Assembly: GCA_034769895.1 (NCBI GenBank)
Contig: CM068367.1
Location: 117,350,573 to 117,414,572 of the forward strand
Direction of reading: 5' to 3'
Origin: Magicicada septendecula
Taxonomy: Eukaryota > Arthropoda > Insecta > Hemiptera > Cicadidae
Length of the DNA: 64,000 nucleotides
The translations under genes and the position numbers were made by a program. How positions within the stretch are numbered: position 1 is the first letter of the stretch; every line of letters begins with the position of its first letter. Shown here piece after piece: positions 1-10,639 of this stretch. A model generated the notes under the pieces. That model was not told the DNA's origin. It saw only the letters and a program-made list of their open reading frames with translations, and ran no database searches.

Positions 1-229
1 ATTATGAGGCATTCAGGCCTTGTGTGTAAGTTATTAATTTAAAATACAAAAGAGAAAATGTTACACCTATTTATAAAAAACATAGTTGAATTGGTCAGGG
101 GTGGCAGGTGTTTGATGCATGTTGGATTTTGTCTGTACAAGATTAGGCTGTTGTGCATGTGTGTGTTATGTTCGGGAATAAGTGGTTTGTCAGCGAATTA
201 ATTATTATTCATGCTTAGGGTTCCCGAGA

Positions 230-1803
230 CAGACGGAGACCTGATTCGAGCATGATGGAAATTCCATCTTCCACCATGTCCTGAACACACACAGACTCTC
301 GTTCCTCGCCTGCCGGAGGAGAAACAACTGTAAAGCATGCAACTGTAAACACCCACTCAGCAAGACCGACTGACCGTCCAACAAGCACAGATCACCTGGG
401 AAGTTTATGGATAAAACGAGGTGATATTAACCCAGTACTTACTTAATTTGGCCTCTATAGAAAACAACATGTATCGTGCGTTTAATATCCACAAAAAACT
501 CAATTTCTACTTAAATTGACTTTCTACTGCATAACACTGTTTTAATTGTGCGCGTGCCCTGCTGGACATAATTTTTCATGTAACCTTGCTTTGATAATTT
601 ACTTAGGCTCGAGATCAATTGTACGCCCGTGCGCTGGCATGTGTCCAGCGTTCATTAATTTTTATGCTATACATTTTCTTACCTTGATACTGAATGGGGT
701 TTGTAGACGTTTGTGGGGGACTGGTATTTTAGTTATGTAGGTGGGTGCAGTTTGTAACATGCTGAGCTGGACCGGCTGGTCTGGTATCTATTTTAATCAC
801 GGGTTTTTTTGCACGTTATTATTTTCTTATTTAATAGAAGGGTTGGGAGTTTTCTTTATTCTGCATTAGGCCAGGTTACACAGTAAAACCAAGGGTAGTC
901 ACCTGTTTGTGCAATTCTATGCAAGCTTCCAGACATGTTACCTTATGTCGGGGCTGGCTCTTGTCCAGCTTTCTACTACCCTGTCTGACTTTGGGGGTTT
1001 TTCCTAAATTTGTTGTAATGGTTAATTGCTTTTTTGGATGCCGAGTGGAACATGTCAGCGGCCGGGCCAATCCAGATTCTTTTGTTTGAATTTCTAAATT
1101 GTAATTTGCACAAAACCATACAGGCTGTTAACTGGCATTTTAAATTTGTAACTTGTATTTTCTTGTTATTATAGTGGTTATTATGGCCAACCCAGATTGT
1201 TTTCTTTAACTTCATATATTGTATTTTTGGATAAAATTATACAGGATGTTTACAAGCATTTTAAATTTATATATGTTGTATTTTGACAAAGCTATACAGG
1301 CTGTTTACAGGGATTTTAAATCTATAAATTGTATTTTGATAAAATTTATCTAAGTTGTTTACAGGCATGTGAAATTTCTAAATTGGGTTGTGATAAAAAT
1401 ATACAGGCTGTCCACAAGGCTTTATATTTGTAATTTTGTCTGTGATTTACATGTTGGTGTGTGTTAAATTATGTGTAATCATCGAATGAAGGTTACTTTG
1501 AAATAATGAATATTCAAAAAAATTATGAATATGTTATGATAAATATTCAAGAAATAATAATATAAAATTAGGTAACCCATTATGAATTAATATGAATTAT
1601 AAAGGGTATGAATTATAATTAATATGAATATATATTATATGAATTATGAAAATTATGAATTAATAAAGGTTGTTATCTTGCTGTTACTAGAGAGTATTAA
1701 TTGCAAGTCCCGTCTCATTGGACCCAGCACACTTTATGCTTCCTTCTAGGCCTTCAGCCTAGTCTTAAATATCGAGTAACCCTTTAAAAAAAAAAAAAAA
1801 ATT
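230..1803 (+). mobile_element. Poly(A)-ended dispersed repeat, copy 1
   Basis: A long AT-rich non-coding repeat ending in an A-run at about 1784-1801. Two portions match the region 47380-49190 in the same orientation. One is an internal stretch near 400-435, around ATGGATAAAACGAGGTGAT and AACCCAGTA. The other is the last 100 bases before the A-run, which begin AATTGCAAGTCCCGTCTCA. A shared 3' end followed by poly(A) suggests the 3' part of a retroelement, read on the plus strand. I see no reverse transcriptase in it, so the family is unknown. The 5' limit is approximate. Confidence 0.5.
1105..1435 (+). repeat. Degenerate minisatellite, five units of about 55 bp
   Basis: Five imperfect copies of a motif containing ATACAGGCTGTTTACAGG followed by CATTTTAAATTTATAAATTG start near 1109, 1233, 1285, 1340 and 1396. 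It lies inside the poly(A)-ended repeat. The matching copy at 47.4-49.2 kb does not show the same array clearly, so it may be a local expansion. Confidence 0.55.
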
Positions 1804-2237
1804 TTTTTGAACGCACACACAAACTAAAAGAAAGTTACAGAACATCCTTCTCTGACAACCTTGCTAATGTCAAATTCACCCTGTTAGAAGGAGTTAGGTA
1901 GGCCTACTGTCATAAATACCTCTTGACCCATTTACAACTTTTTATTAAACTTCTATCTTCGTATCTTTCTTTTTTCTTCTATTCTATTTTATCTTTTATA
2001 TTTACCTTCTTAAATTTTAGTACAATCATTAATTGTCCAACCATAATCTATCAAAGGTCTTTTCTTAATCTCTTAGAGCATAAATTATCAATCATTCTAA
2101 TCATTCTTATATAATTTCTAGAATTCATAATTTGTATACATAAGTTTAGATACATTTTTAATTAGGCCTAATTTCAAATTATTGAAATCCGGAAATGCAT
2201 GTGAAGTATATATCGAGTATATCAAATATATAAAGTA
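1804..2237. other. AT-rich gap, nothing recognised
   Basis: T-rich and AT-rich sequence between the poly(A)-ended repeat and the Helitron. The open frames here are low-complexity Phe/Ile/Leu runs without recognisable domains. Confidence 0.5.
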
Positions 2238-2514
2238 CTAGCAGAACCCGGCTGACGTTTTCCTGCCTGTGTATATTTATTTATATAAAAATGGATGGTC
2301 TGTATGTAATCTAGAATCTATAATGCATTGTGTAAAAATGTGGAAAAATGAAAGATGACTCGTACTGATGAAATTCCATTATTTTTATTGGTATAAATAG
2401 ATGATGAACTATATAAATCTTTATGAATAATTCACGTGAATGAACAATATTTTTGACTATTCCATTCGCTATATAATTGAACCAACTTAAAATAATTGAA
2501 ACTAATACTAACAT

Positions 2515-3640
2515 CTAGCGTAACGCAAGTGGATAAACAATATTTTTGGTTTTCTGATTTCGTGTACAGATGTACAGAGTTTCTGGATTTCCTACTCTGG
2601 AGCAAGCAACATATAGTTGACCATGAGAAAAACATGGATTTTCTAAATTTAATCCGGCAACGCGCAGCGACTGCCCTTGAGCTTTGTTGATTGTCATCGC
2701 GAAAGCAAGACGCACAGGAAAGTGTAGTCGTTTGAATGTGAAGGGCAAATCAGTGGGAATTATTGGAATGCGCGGAATCAGCACATCTTCTCCTTTACAT
2801 TTGCCGTTAATTATTGTTGCTTCAATCACATTAGGCATCAGTTTTTTCACGGAAAGTCTGGTTCCGTTGCACAACTTTGGCGTGTTCAGATTCCGAAGGA
2901 GCAGTATTGGTGAGCCAACTTTCAAGGTCAATATGTGCGGTGGCATTCCAGGAGGCTCCAATGAATTGAGAAATTCGACTGGATAATTAACAGCTTGATC
3001 CTCTTCTGTAACTGTGTCAATGGATTTGTATTCCGTAACCGCACCAGGGATTTTCAATTGAATCTTATTATTGATTCGATTGACGTCATCATTTTTTGGA
3101 GCTAAGATAGCTCGCTCGCAAAGCCAATCGTGATTCCTGAAGTTGTTGGCAATGTTCGGGAAAACCTTCTTTTCAAGATCTTCAATTGATGACAGAAGTT
3201 CGGTGGGAACGATATCTCCTGTGTTGCAGGATCAACCAGAAGTTTGCCGTCGCCCATATCCAAAAGTTGCTTGGCAAATGTTTGTGCAGAAACATGTCCA
3301 AGTAAAAGCACACGCATATTGGTCGACAGTGTAATTTTCTTCACATGTCTCCAGAGAGCCGAATTCTTCAGGCATGCGTTCAGCTCGTCTGCTGGTGTTG
3401 ATCTTGGAATGACGGGCAAAGTTTGACGGAAATCACCGGCGAGCAGTATCAGAGCTCCGCCCATTGGACGTTGATCGCTTCGGAAATCTCGCAGAGTACG
3501 ATCAAGTGCCTCAAGTCCTTTCTTATGGGCCATGGTACATTCATCTCAAATAATGAGTTGGCATGTTTTCAATACAGTTGCCATTCCAGATGAACAATGG
3601 TTATGCATATCGACGTCCAACACTCAACACAATTCGAATG
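2515..3640 (-). pseudogene. Helitron PIF1-like helicase, C-terminal fragment
   Basis: This encodes the C-terminal part of the RepHel transposase, the SF1/PIF1-family helicase that unwinds DNA during rolling-circle transposition. On the minus strand a frame from about 3620 holds the Walker B-like segment LII-stop-DECTMAHKK. There a conserved Trp codon has become TGA at 3546-3548. It is followed by GALILLAGDFRQTLPVIPR. A frameshift near 3195-3205 moves the reading into a second frame running to the stop at 2515. That frame contains FPNIANNFRNHDWLCERAIL, the motif FAMTINKAQGQS and LYVACSRVG, and ends in the family-typical NIVYPLALR. The Walker A motif and everything N-terminal to it are absent. 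One stop and one frameshift make it dead. The family assignment is firm. Confidence 0.85.
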
Positions 3641-3740
3641 GAAATGGTATTCCATTTGAAACTCACTCACCAATTACTAATCACAGTCACAATCACTATT
3701 TGTTATTATTGAGGATTGAGGACAATATTATTGAGGATTG

Positions 3741-4697
3741 ATGACAATATAAAGGTTAACGCGAAAATATTCTCCGTGCTGAAATACCTGTGTATACCAA
3801 TTTTCATGGCGTTCGGTTGAACGGTGTAGAAGTTGATGCGCTGCAGCGCCATCTAGTGGCGAGTTACAACAAAGTGGACAGCATAAAAACCTTCTCCATG
3901 AAAAAATACTTATATGTGCCAACTTTCATGGTGATCGGTCAAGCGGTGTCGGAGTCTACATCACAAACTTTCATACAAACTTTCGTCCCCCGTCTTAGGG
4001 GATGAATTTCCAAAAAGGCTGAAACAGAAAACTTTTATTTTTAACCGAATGCCTAAATACGAGTTTAACATATCTAACTTCAAAAATCACGAAATTTCTT
4101 CCAAACTTTCGTCCCTTGTTTTACCCCCTTAGGGGTGGAATTTCCAAAAATACTGTCTTAGGGGCTGCCTACACCCTATAAGGAACCTACATGCCAAATT
4201 TCAAGTTTGTAGGCTTTATAGTCCCTGAATTTTCGTGATTTCGCTTTTAACTTTTTTCATCCCATTTCATCCCCCCCCCCATTTCACCTTAGGGTACCCC
4301 CTTAGGGGATGAATTTCCAAAAGGGCTGAAACAGAAAACTTTTATTTTTAAACGAACGCCTAAATACCAATTTCACATTTTAACTTCAATAATCACGAAT
4401 TTTCAGACAAATTTTCGTCCCCCGTTTCACCCCCTTAGGTGTGGAATTTCCAAGAATACTTTCTTAGCGGCTGGCTATACCCTATAAGGAACCTACATGC
4501 CAAATTTCAAGTTTGTAGGCTTTATAGTCCCTGAGATTTCGTGATTTCGCTTTTAACCCTTTTCACCCCATTTCACCCCTCTTTGGCGAGTTACAACAAA
4601 GTGGATAGCATAAAAACCTTCTCCATGAAAAAATACTCATATGTGCCAACTTTCATGGTGATCGGTCAAACGGTGTCGGAGTCTATAAATCTCAAAC

Positions 4698-4700
<3 letters not shown>
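3741..4700 (-). repeat. Duplicated non-coding 5' part of the Helitron
   Basis: Two direct duplications are visible. A segment of about 103 bp starting GGCGAGTTACAACAAAGTGG occurs at 3858-3960 and 4584-4686. A longer one of about 270 bp, containing GGGATGAATTTCCAAAA and GCTGAAACAGAAAACTTTT, occurs at about 3999-4265 and 4294-4575. Both are non-coding. The CCCCTTAGGGG motif recurs several times. Confidence 0.7.
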
Positions 4701-4728
<28 letters not shown>

Positions 4729-4754
4729 CCAACATCCATTTTTATATATATAGA

Positions 4755-5560
4755 TATATGAGGTCTTATCTAGGCAACTGTATGTTTTACATATCTGTCT
4801 TTCAATAGCTTTTTAAAATGTTTAATTGAATGTCCAATAATTCATTCGAACTGTTGAATATTAAATCATTTAATATAATTCAATATAATTAAATAAACAA
4901 AAGAAATTATTATTATTATTCATGTAAATCAAAGTATAACTGCAGATGACGAATATTAAACATAGCAACGGAATAAAATTACGACTATGCACATACGCGC
5001 GCGCAAATATATATATATATATATTGCAATAGAACATGGCAGAAAGGGTTTTTGTAGCTAGGACTACATGCTTTATACCAATTCATGACGTTATAGACAT
5101 GTTGAAAATTGATTTTGTTTAAATTTTGTAAAATAGCTATAAGTTTTGAATTAAGAAATGGATAAATAACTTTTGTATGTCAAAATTCCCATAAATTTAT
5201 TTTCTGTCATGTTAAGTGCGAATTTAGTGCTCGAGTGCGCGTGTGCGCGTGTTATTCGTATTTATATAAATAACTCTGGTTTAAATTAACGTATTGAATT
5301 GAGACTTGGGCAGCTTATGCTTCTAAATTAGCGCTACATTTTTCTCATGTCAAAGACTCGAAACATATTATTTTAATATGTATTTTTTAACAGAATTCAT
5401 CTTCCTAAAGAATCCTTATCTTCTAAAAAAGTCATAAAACGTTTTGATAAAATCTATACCTGCTTTTGCAGACTTCAACAAATTTGATCAGGACTTCTAT
5501 CTATCAATCTAACCCATCAATCACGTGCTAAGGGTTGACCAATCAGAGGCCCCTATTCTC
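4755..5560. other. AT-rich gap with a short TA run
   Basis: AT-rich sequence with a (TA)n tract at about 5005-5025. No coding, RNA or transposon signature recognised. Confidence 0.5.
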
Positions 5561-6100
5561 ATTCAGATTGGGTCCTCGCGAAGGAAGTTTCAGTCAGTTC
5601 GACCTATCAGCTCGACCTTAACAGACGTTCTCTCTGTGCGAGTTTTTCGTATCAGTATACGTTTCTATATAAGGGTTACGAGTACGGAATCTTAGCAACG
5701 AGTTGCCCGTTTGCTAAAATCCTATTGGGTTCTAGAACTCAAATAATAAAAATTAAATTATTAATTTAAATAGTGCTATTCTCGCGAGAGTCAAGATTTC
5801 CTCTTAGGGAAGGTGTGTTTACCGTAATACATCTATGTGAACGCGAGGACACATCAAGACTCGGGAAGGTGTACGTACAATACACCGAAAACACATTAAT
5901 TTAAATGAAAACCTATTATCGAGCACTGAGTAAAGAGATAAACGCTATCGGTGCATCGGCGTGCGTGCGTGTGAGCGGAGTGTCCACGTGTCATCAGAGC
6001 AGCAGATTTCAGCAGGCAGCGAGTGGTAGCAGATTCAACAGTGAAACCCGCGAGAGGTGGCAGATTCAACGGTTCAACGGTGAAACGGTGAAACGGTAAG
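5560..6100 (+). promoter_or_regulatory. Possible Pol II promoter or LTR remnant
   Basis: A TATATAAG box at 5666-5673 is followed about 70 bp later by AATAAA at 5744-5749, an order typical of the U3-R part of an LTR. An ATG-led 64-codon frame (5905-6099) ends in repeats of TTCAACGGTGAAACGG and overlaps a splice-donor-like ACGGTAAGG at about 6096. I recognise no protein. It could be an LTR and leader, a host 5' exon, or chance. Confidence 0.25.
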
Positions 6101-6260
6101 GAAAGAAACTTTCAAATCATTTACAGACATTAATAAATTCGAATAAATAATTTTTTGTCAATCACAGACCATTGTAAATTTGTTTAAAATATATACCTTA
6201 CTCCAGATAAAAGACTCTATTATTATTGCATTTTTAATACTATGCCTTATATTTGTTTTG

Positions 6261-6301
<41 letters not shown>

Positions 6302-7305
6302 CGATGATACAAATAAATATTTTCTCATAGGATAATTATGTGTGTTTAAATTATGCACAAGTCTATATTGGAGGTGTAGAAAAATTATTTATTTATAACA
6401 CAAGTAAATAATTGTTTATATGATATATTTAAATTAAACAAAATGTCATGTATAGTATTTTATTTGTTTTCAAAGAGTTTATATAGTTTAGGTTTGGTAG
6501 GTTTTACTTGAAACGTAGAATTCCTTTACACTCGGCGTGACGTCAATCGCTCCATCGCTGTTACGCTCCGCTCTGCAATGTTCGCCGGTCTCCTCTCTCA
6601 CTCTCTCCGCTGGGTTTCGCCGAACAGCTGATAACACTGATGCACATTTTACACACGAATTGTCACTTTCCGAACCGTTTGTTTACTCGTTCGCAATTGG
6701 TTATTATTAATTATTGTTACTCAGGGTGATAATGAATGACATTATTTAAAAGCGGTGTATATTGCTTACACCATCCGGCTACTCTTGAAGTGTTCCGCGT
6801 TAATAAGGATTTATCACGGTAGATAAATCTCCCTAAACGGAAAATCTTCCACTAACACGTAATAGGACTTGAATATTTTATAACTGATAGTTCACCCGCT
6901 TGGTTCTAATCGACAAACTCGAAAAGAGTCCCAAGACTTAGAGTTGCTCTAGATTAAACCAGTTCGAACAAGAAAAACTCTTGACGAAGAGCACACGTTC
7001 ACTAGGCAACGGCTTCCGATGAACTCCCCGAAGTACACCTGACAACCGACGGATCTGACTGAATTTAGGGGCTTCTGATTGGACAACGACTGTCTACGTG
7101 GTAGACTGGACAAAAGATAGACGCGTTGCAGGCGAATCTTTGTATAAATCTGCGAGTGCCTGCTTAGATTTTATCTAGAATTTTTATTACTCTTCAACTG
7201 ATAAGAGTCAAAAGTTGAGTTTTCAATTACTAAAAAAACCACATTTAAAAAATAGCTGAGAACAACAGAGTATATAGAAAATGTAGCTATTTTCTATATA
7301 ATAAA
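6100..7305. other. Unassigned region with a TA microsatellite
   Basis: Contains (TA)16 at about 6268-6299 and a CpG-richer stretch at 6530-6660. A second TATAAAT box lies near 7144, in a context somewhat like the one at 5666 but without clear homology. No domain or RNA gene recognised. Confidence 0.4.
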
Positions 7306-7418
7306 TCTCTAGGGGGATCTACGTTTGTCCCCGGTAATCTCAGAATCTACTGAACCGATTTCAATGAAACTTTGCACGCTGATAGCAGGTACTCAACGGA
7401 AGGTTTTCCACTTTATCT

Positions 7419-7585
7419 GATAACGATAGGTTAAAAAGAACCGAAGTTATTGCAAAAAAACTAATTTTTTTAAACCCGCGGCTTCGATCGCGAATAACGA
7501 TAGGTTAAAAAGAACCGAAGTTATAGCAAAAAAAACTCATTTTTTTAAACCCGCGGCTTCGATAGCGAATATTTGTATATGATTG
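7419..7585 (+). repeat. Tandem 77-bp duplication plus inverted Helitron 3' end
   Basis: A segment starting TAACGATAGGTTAAAAAGAA and ending in AAACCCGCGGCTTCGAT is present twice, at about 7421-7495 and 7497-7573. The second copy continues into GCGAATATTTGTATATGATTG. That makes it the reverse complement of the Helitron 3' end at 9330-9365 (about 33 matching positions). The element therefore carries an inverted copy of its own 3' terminus near its 5' end. Confidence 0.7.
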
Positions 7586-8217
7586 TTGTGGTAACTGTCG
7601 AGTTGGTAAATTGGTAATAGTACATCTATATTATTAATATTCTTATATTGTAAGTTATGAATATCCAAAAAAGTGCGAAGCAATAGATCATGTTTCCTCG
7701 ATACGTAAAATCAAAATTTGATAATTTAGTAGATGTTTACAAACATGCAGTAACACAATTAGATGAAATGTTTATTCGTATAGAATAATACAAATACTGT
7801 ATACATAAGTATATTTACATTTGTCCATTTGAATATTTACATTTTAGTAGGGATATGGAATTCTTATCAGCATATGGAATTCATATAAACAATACAATAA
7901 TTTATTGTTTGATTATATTGTAACATTGATTATATAGTACACGTTGATTCTGACAAACCATACTCTTCGATATTTGAATATTCAGTAGGCCTATGTGCAG
8001 TAGGAATAATTAATTGTCGAGGATTATACTTAACCTACTTCATCGAGAATTATGCGATGAGCGTCAGTGATGTAGTATCAGTGCCTTTTTTCGTTAATTT
8101 TATGTCATCGGTAAGTAATATGTGCAATATGTATTGTATTGTATAAATTAGTAATTGCCCCCTACAGATTTATTAGTATAGAGCAAATAAATAAATTTCC
8201 CTTTTTTTAGCTTTGCA

Positions 8218-9327
8218 ATGCCAAAAAGACGATCATGTTTAGGAAGATCTATTGCTGCTGCGGAAAGAAAGAGGCGTCTTAGAGCATCTGAAAATGACGT
8301 CGAAGGAGTCGAAATGCAATCAGCTCCTGGAAACTCTTCAGAAAGATCTGGATTAGAAGACGTCTCACGGGTTGGAAGTCCTATGATTCGTGAAAATAGA
8401 TTAGCGGCACAAAGACGCAGGCAAGCGACTCTCAGATCACGAGGTCCTACTTTACGATGGAATGCAAAATTAAATAGTGGTTTCAATTATAATCCAGTTA
8501 TTAACTACGCGAATGAAACAGATATCGGGTTACCGAGTATGGTTTGCCCTCATTTCAAAGCTTTAAAGTGGAAAAATGAATCACATGGATTATGTTGCTC
8601 TGCAGGAAAAATGCGATTAGATCCCATACTTCCTCCACCAGAACCGTTAAAATCATTATTAAATGGAGAACATCTTTTATCGAAAAAAATTTTGAATGCA
8701 TTAAGATCGTACAATTCAGCTTTTCAATTTACATCATTCGGAGTCAATGAAATAGTCGACGGGAGCTTCATGCCTACTTTCAAACTTCAAGGGCAAGTAT
8801 ATCACCTCATGGGATCATTAGGCTACTCCCCACACAAAACGAAGTACCAAAATTTCTACAGGTGTATTTCATAGCTGATTATTTACAGCAATCTGAAACA
8901 AGAATGGATCATATTCGTAACTTGGATAAGCCATTAGTAACAGAACTTCAAAATTTACTTCACACAATCAACCCATATGTTAGTGAACTGAAAAGTGCGT
9001 TTGAATTTGTAACATCTGCGAATAATAATCAGTACAATATTGTGATTCATGCTGATCGAAAAGAAAATAATGAAGAGCACAGGGGTCGCAACAATGCACC
9101 GACAACTAATGAGGTGGCAGTAGTTTTAGTTAACCAGGAATGCGATAAACTCGATATAATAATCCGTGCGAGGGATCATACGCTACATCGAATTGCAGAA
9201 ACACATCGAGCTTATGATGCTTTACAGTACCCTTTAATGTTTTGCAGAGGAGAAGATGGTTATAATTTTACATTAAAATTAGTCGATCCTCAGACTGGGT
9301 TACAAACTACTAACTCGACAGTTACCA
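8218..9327 (+). pseudogene. Helitron transposase, N-terminal fragment
   Basis: This encodes the N-terminal region of a Helitron RepHel protein. The ATG at 8218 opens MPKRRSCLGRSIAAAERKRR, a typical basic Helitron N terminus. Next comes the zinc-finger-like region, with C110, H112 and C126-C127; the position that is normally the second Cys (CxHC) is Phe113. It is followed by LRSYNSAFQFTSFGV and YHLMGSL. A single-base frameshift around 8830-8840 moves the family motif NEVPKFLQVYFIADY into another frame. That frame continues through LVDPQTGLQTT until about 9327, where the sequence jumps into the Helitron 3' end. The HUH nuclease motif and the helicase are missing. The frameshift and deletion make it non-functional. 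Confidence 0.85.
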
Positions 9328-9376
9328 CAACAATCATATACAAATATTCGCGTGCGAAGCCGCGGGTACCTGCTAG

Positions 9377-10411
9377 TCATAATTAGTTCACTGTCCAAGT
9401 CTCATGCCGATGGGACAACAAACGCGGAAGATATAACACGAAGGTTCACCACACGCGAACGCGCACACATATTCACATATAAAGTACATGACATTATAGA
9501 GCAAAAGTTTACAAAGAATTTGGTATAACACAAGTCCTTATCCATCACTAAATACAAAACTTATAGCTAATTGACAAAAATTGCATAAATCAATCTAAAA
9601 CATGCTAATGTCCGTCATCCATGCTCTGATATTCTTATTATAGATCATCATCCTGTGTTTTGCTGCAATATATATAAAACTCTAACTATGTTGGACAAGA
9701 TAGTTCAACGAAATTTAAATTAAAAATTACAATCAAGCGTGTACATGTTTCGAAAGTTTATATTAAAATTACTGTATTACTTATTTTAATTTCAATCTTT
9801 CATTTTTGTGTTTTTCTTTTAAATATGGCTGGTCCTTTTTGTGTAGCAGTCGTTTACCATTACCTCCGTCCGGCTGTGTCCTTTGAAAGCTGTGAGTAAA
9901 TTAAATTAATTTCCCCATTATAGGGTATCAGCCTATAGATGAGTAAGTCATGTGGAGGGAGTGCCCCCTTACGGGCAACGACTCCCGGTAATTTTTATTC
10001 AGGGTTGTCTTGCCCTAACCTTTGATGCCCCAACACCCAACTGCAAAGCAGCACTAAAATATAATTCTATATCAATAGGACTCAGTATAACAGCCGATTA
10101 AATCCAACTAGATTCCCACCTGTAATATTCCAAAGATAAGCCTGTCCAGGATCATTTCCCTTAATCCCTAAATTGGTACCGGTGGCTACTGCTGCCCTCC
10201 ATCAAGAATGTTTATCGACCTTCCCGTCTAGATCCGTACTGTTCTGCATCAACCGGAGCACCTTTTGTAGGATGTGGCACTTCACCACGCAATACGGTCT
10301 TGGCTGGAAACAGGCTAAGGACTCCTTTGGGAGCTAACATCCTTCCTTCAACTCCGAGAACTTGTGAGGACCAATGCCCAGTCAACCCGGTACAAAGATA
10401 CTATCTGTCCA
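9377..10411. other. Unassigned region
   Basis: Mostly AT-rich. The part from about 9950 to 10400 is richer in GC and CCC/GGG runs but shows no recognisable reading frame, tRNA boxes or terminal repeats. Confidence 0.4.
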
Positions 10412-10632
10412 AGTTACAAGTTTTTAACTTGAATGAAAAATTAAAGGATTACAAACAACCGTGGAAAGAACACTTAGAAAGAATGTCAGATTCCATACTG
10501 GCCAAATAAGTCTGGAATTACAAACCTACAGGACACAGGTATACGGGTAGAACCAGAAAGAGATGGCTGGAGGATCTTTGAAGCGGAACAGGCAGCACCT
10601 TGCCTATGCCGTGTTGTGAAGATGATGATGAC
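10412..10632 (+). pseudogene. LINE reverse-transcriptase C-terminal tail
   Basis: This is the last part of a non-LTR retrotransposon ORF2. The frame reads FNLNEKLKDYKQPWKEHLER and MSDSILAK, then an in-frame TAA, then NYKPTGHRYTGRTRKRWLED. This is the GRR..GRPRxRW tail seen in the copy at 28870-29360 and in other copies here. It ends in a GAT-repeat stretch, as usual for this lineage. It is truncated at its 5' end; the upstream 110 codons of open frame do not look like LINE sequence. Stops in the tail make it dead. Confidence 0.65.
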
Positions 10633-10639
10633 ATATTTT

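Larger units (their letters stand above)
2238..4754 (-). mobile_element. Internally deleted Helitron (minus strand)
   Basis: Read on the minus strand, the element starts with TCTATATATATAAAAATGG at 4754, preceded by A. It ends with ...CGGGTTCTGCTAG at 2238, followed by T. This fits the known Helitron rules: a TC start, a CTRR end, insertion between A and T, and no target-site duplication. Inside lies the C-terminal part of the Helitron helicase (2515-3640), which reinforces the orientation and the 3' boundary. The 5' kilobase (3741-4754) is non-coding and internally duplicated. The Rep (HUH) domain and the N-terminal half are missing, so the copy is non-autonomous. The sequence just inside the 3' end (2280-2305, AAAAATGGATGGT) resembles the element's own 5' end in inverted orientation. 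Confidence 0.75.
7306..9376 (+). mobile_element. Internally deleted Helitron (plus strand)
   Basis: The likely 5' end is A|TCTCTAGGGGGATCTACG at 7306. The 3' end is GCGAAGCCGCGGGTACCTGCTAG|T, whose CTAG lies at 9373-9376. These fit the Helitron rules (TC...CTRR, inserted between A and T). The GC-rich segment just before CTAG is where the 3' hairpin sits in this family. Inside is the N-terminal part of the Helitron transposase (8218-9327). It stops just before the Rep/HUH region and is joined almost directly to the 3' terminus. The element therefore lacks Rep and helicase and is non-autonomous. The 3' end is more certain than the 5' end; a start at 7293 (TCTATATA) is an alternative. Confidence 0.7.

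Noticed and set aside
5905-6099. First exon of a host gene ending in a splice donor
   Set aside because: The donor-like ACGGTAAGG is appealing but the coding part is low-complexity at its end and no downstream exon is visible. Kept only as part of a low-confidence promoter/LTR entry.
8148-8486. 112-codon minus-strand frame
   Set aside because: Lies antisense to the clear Helitron N-terminal coding sequence.
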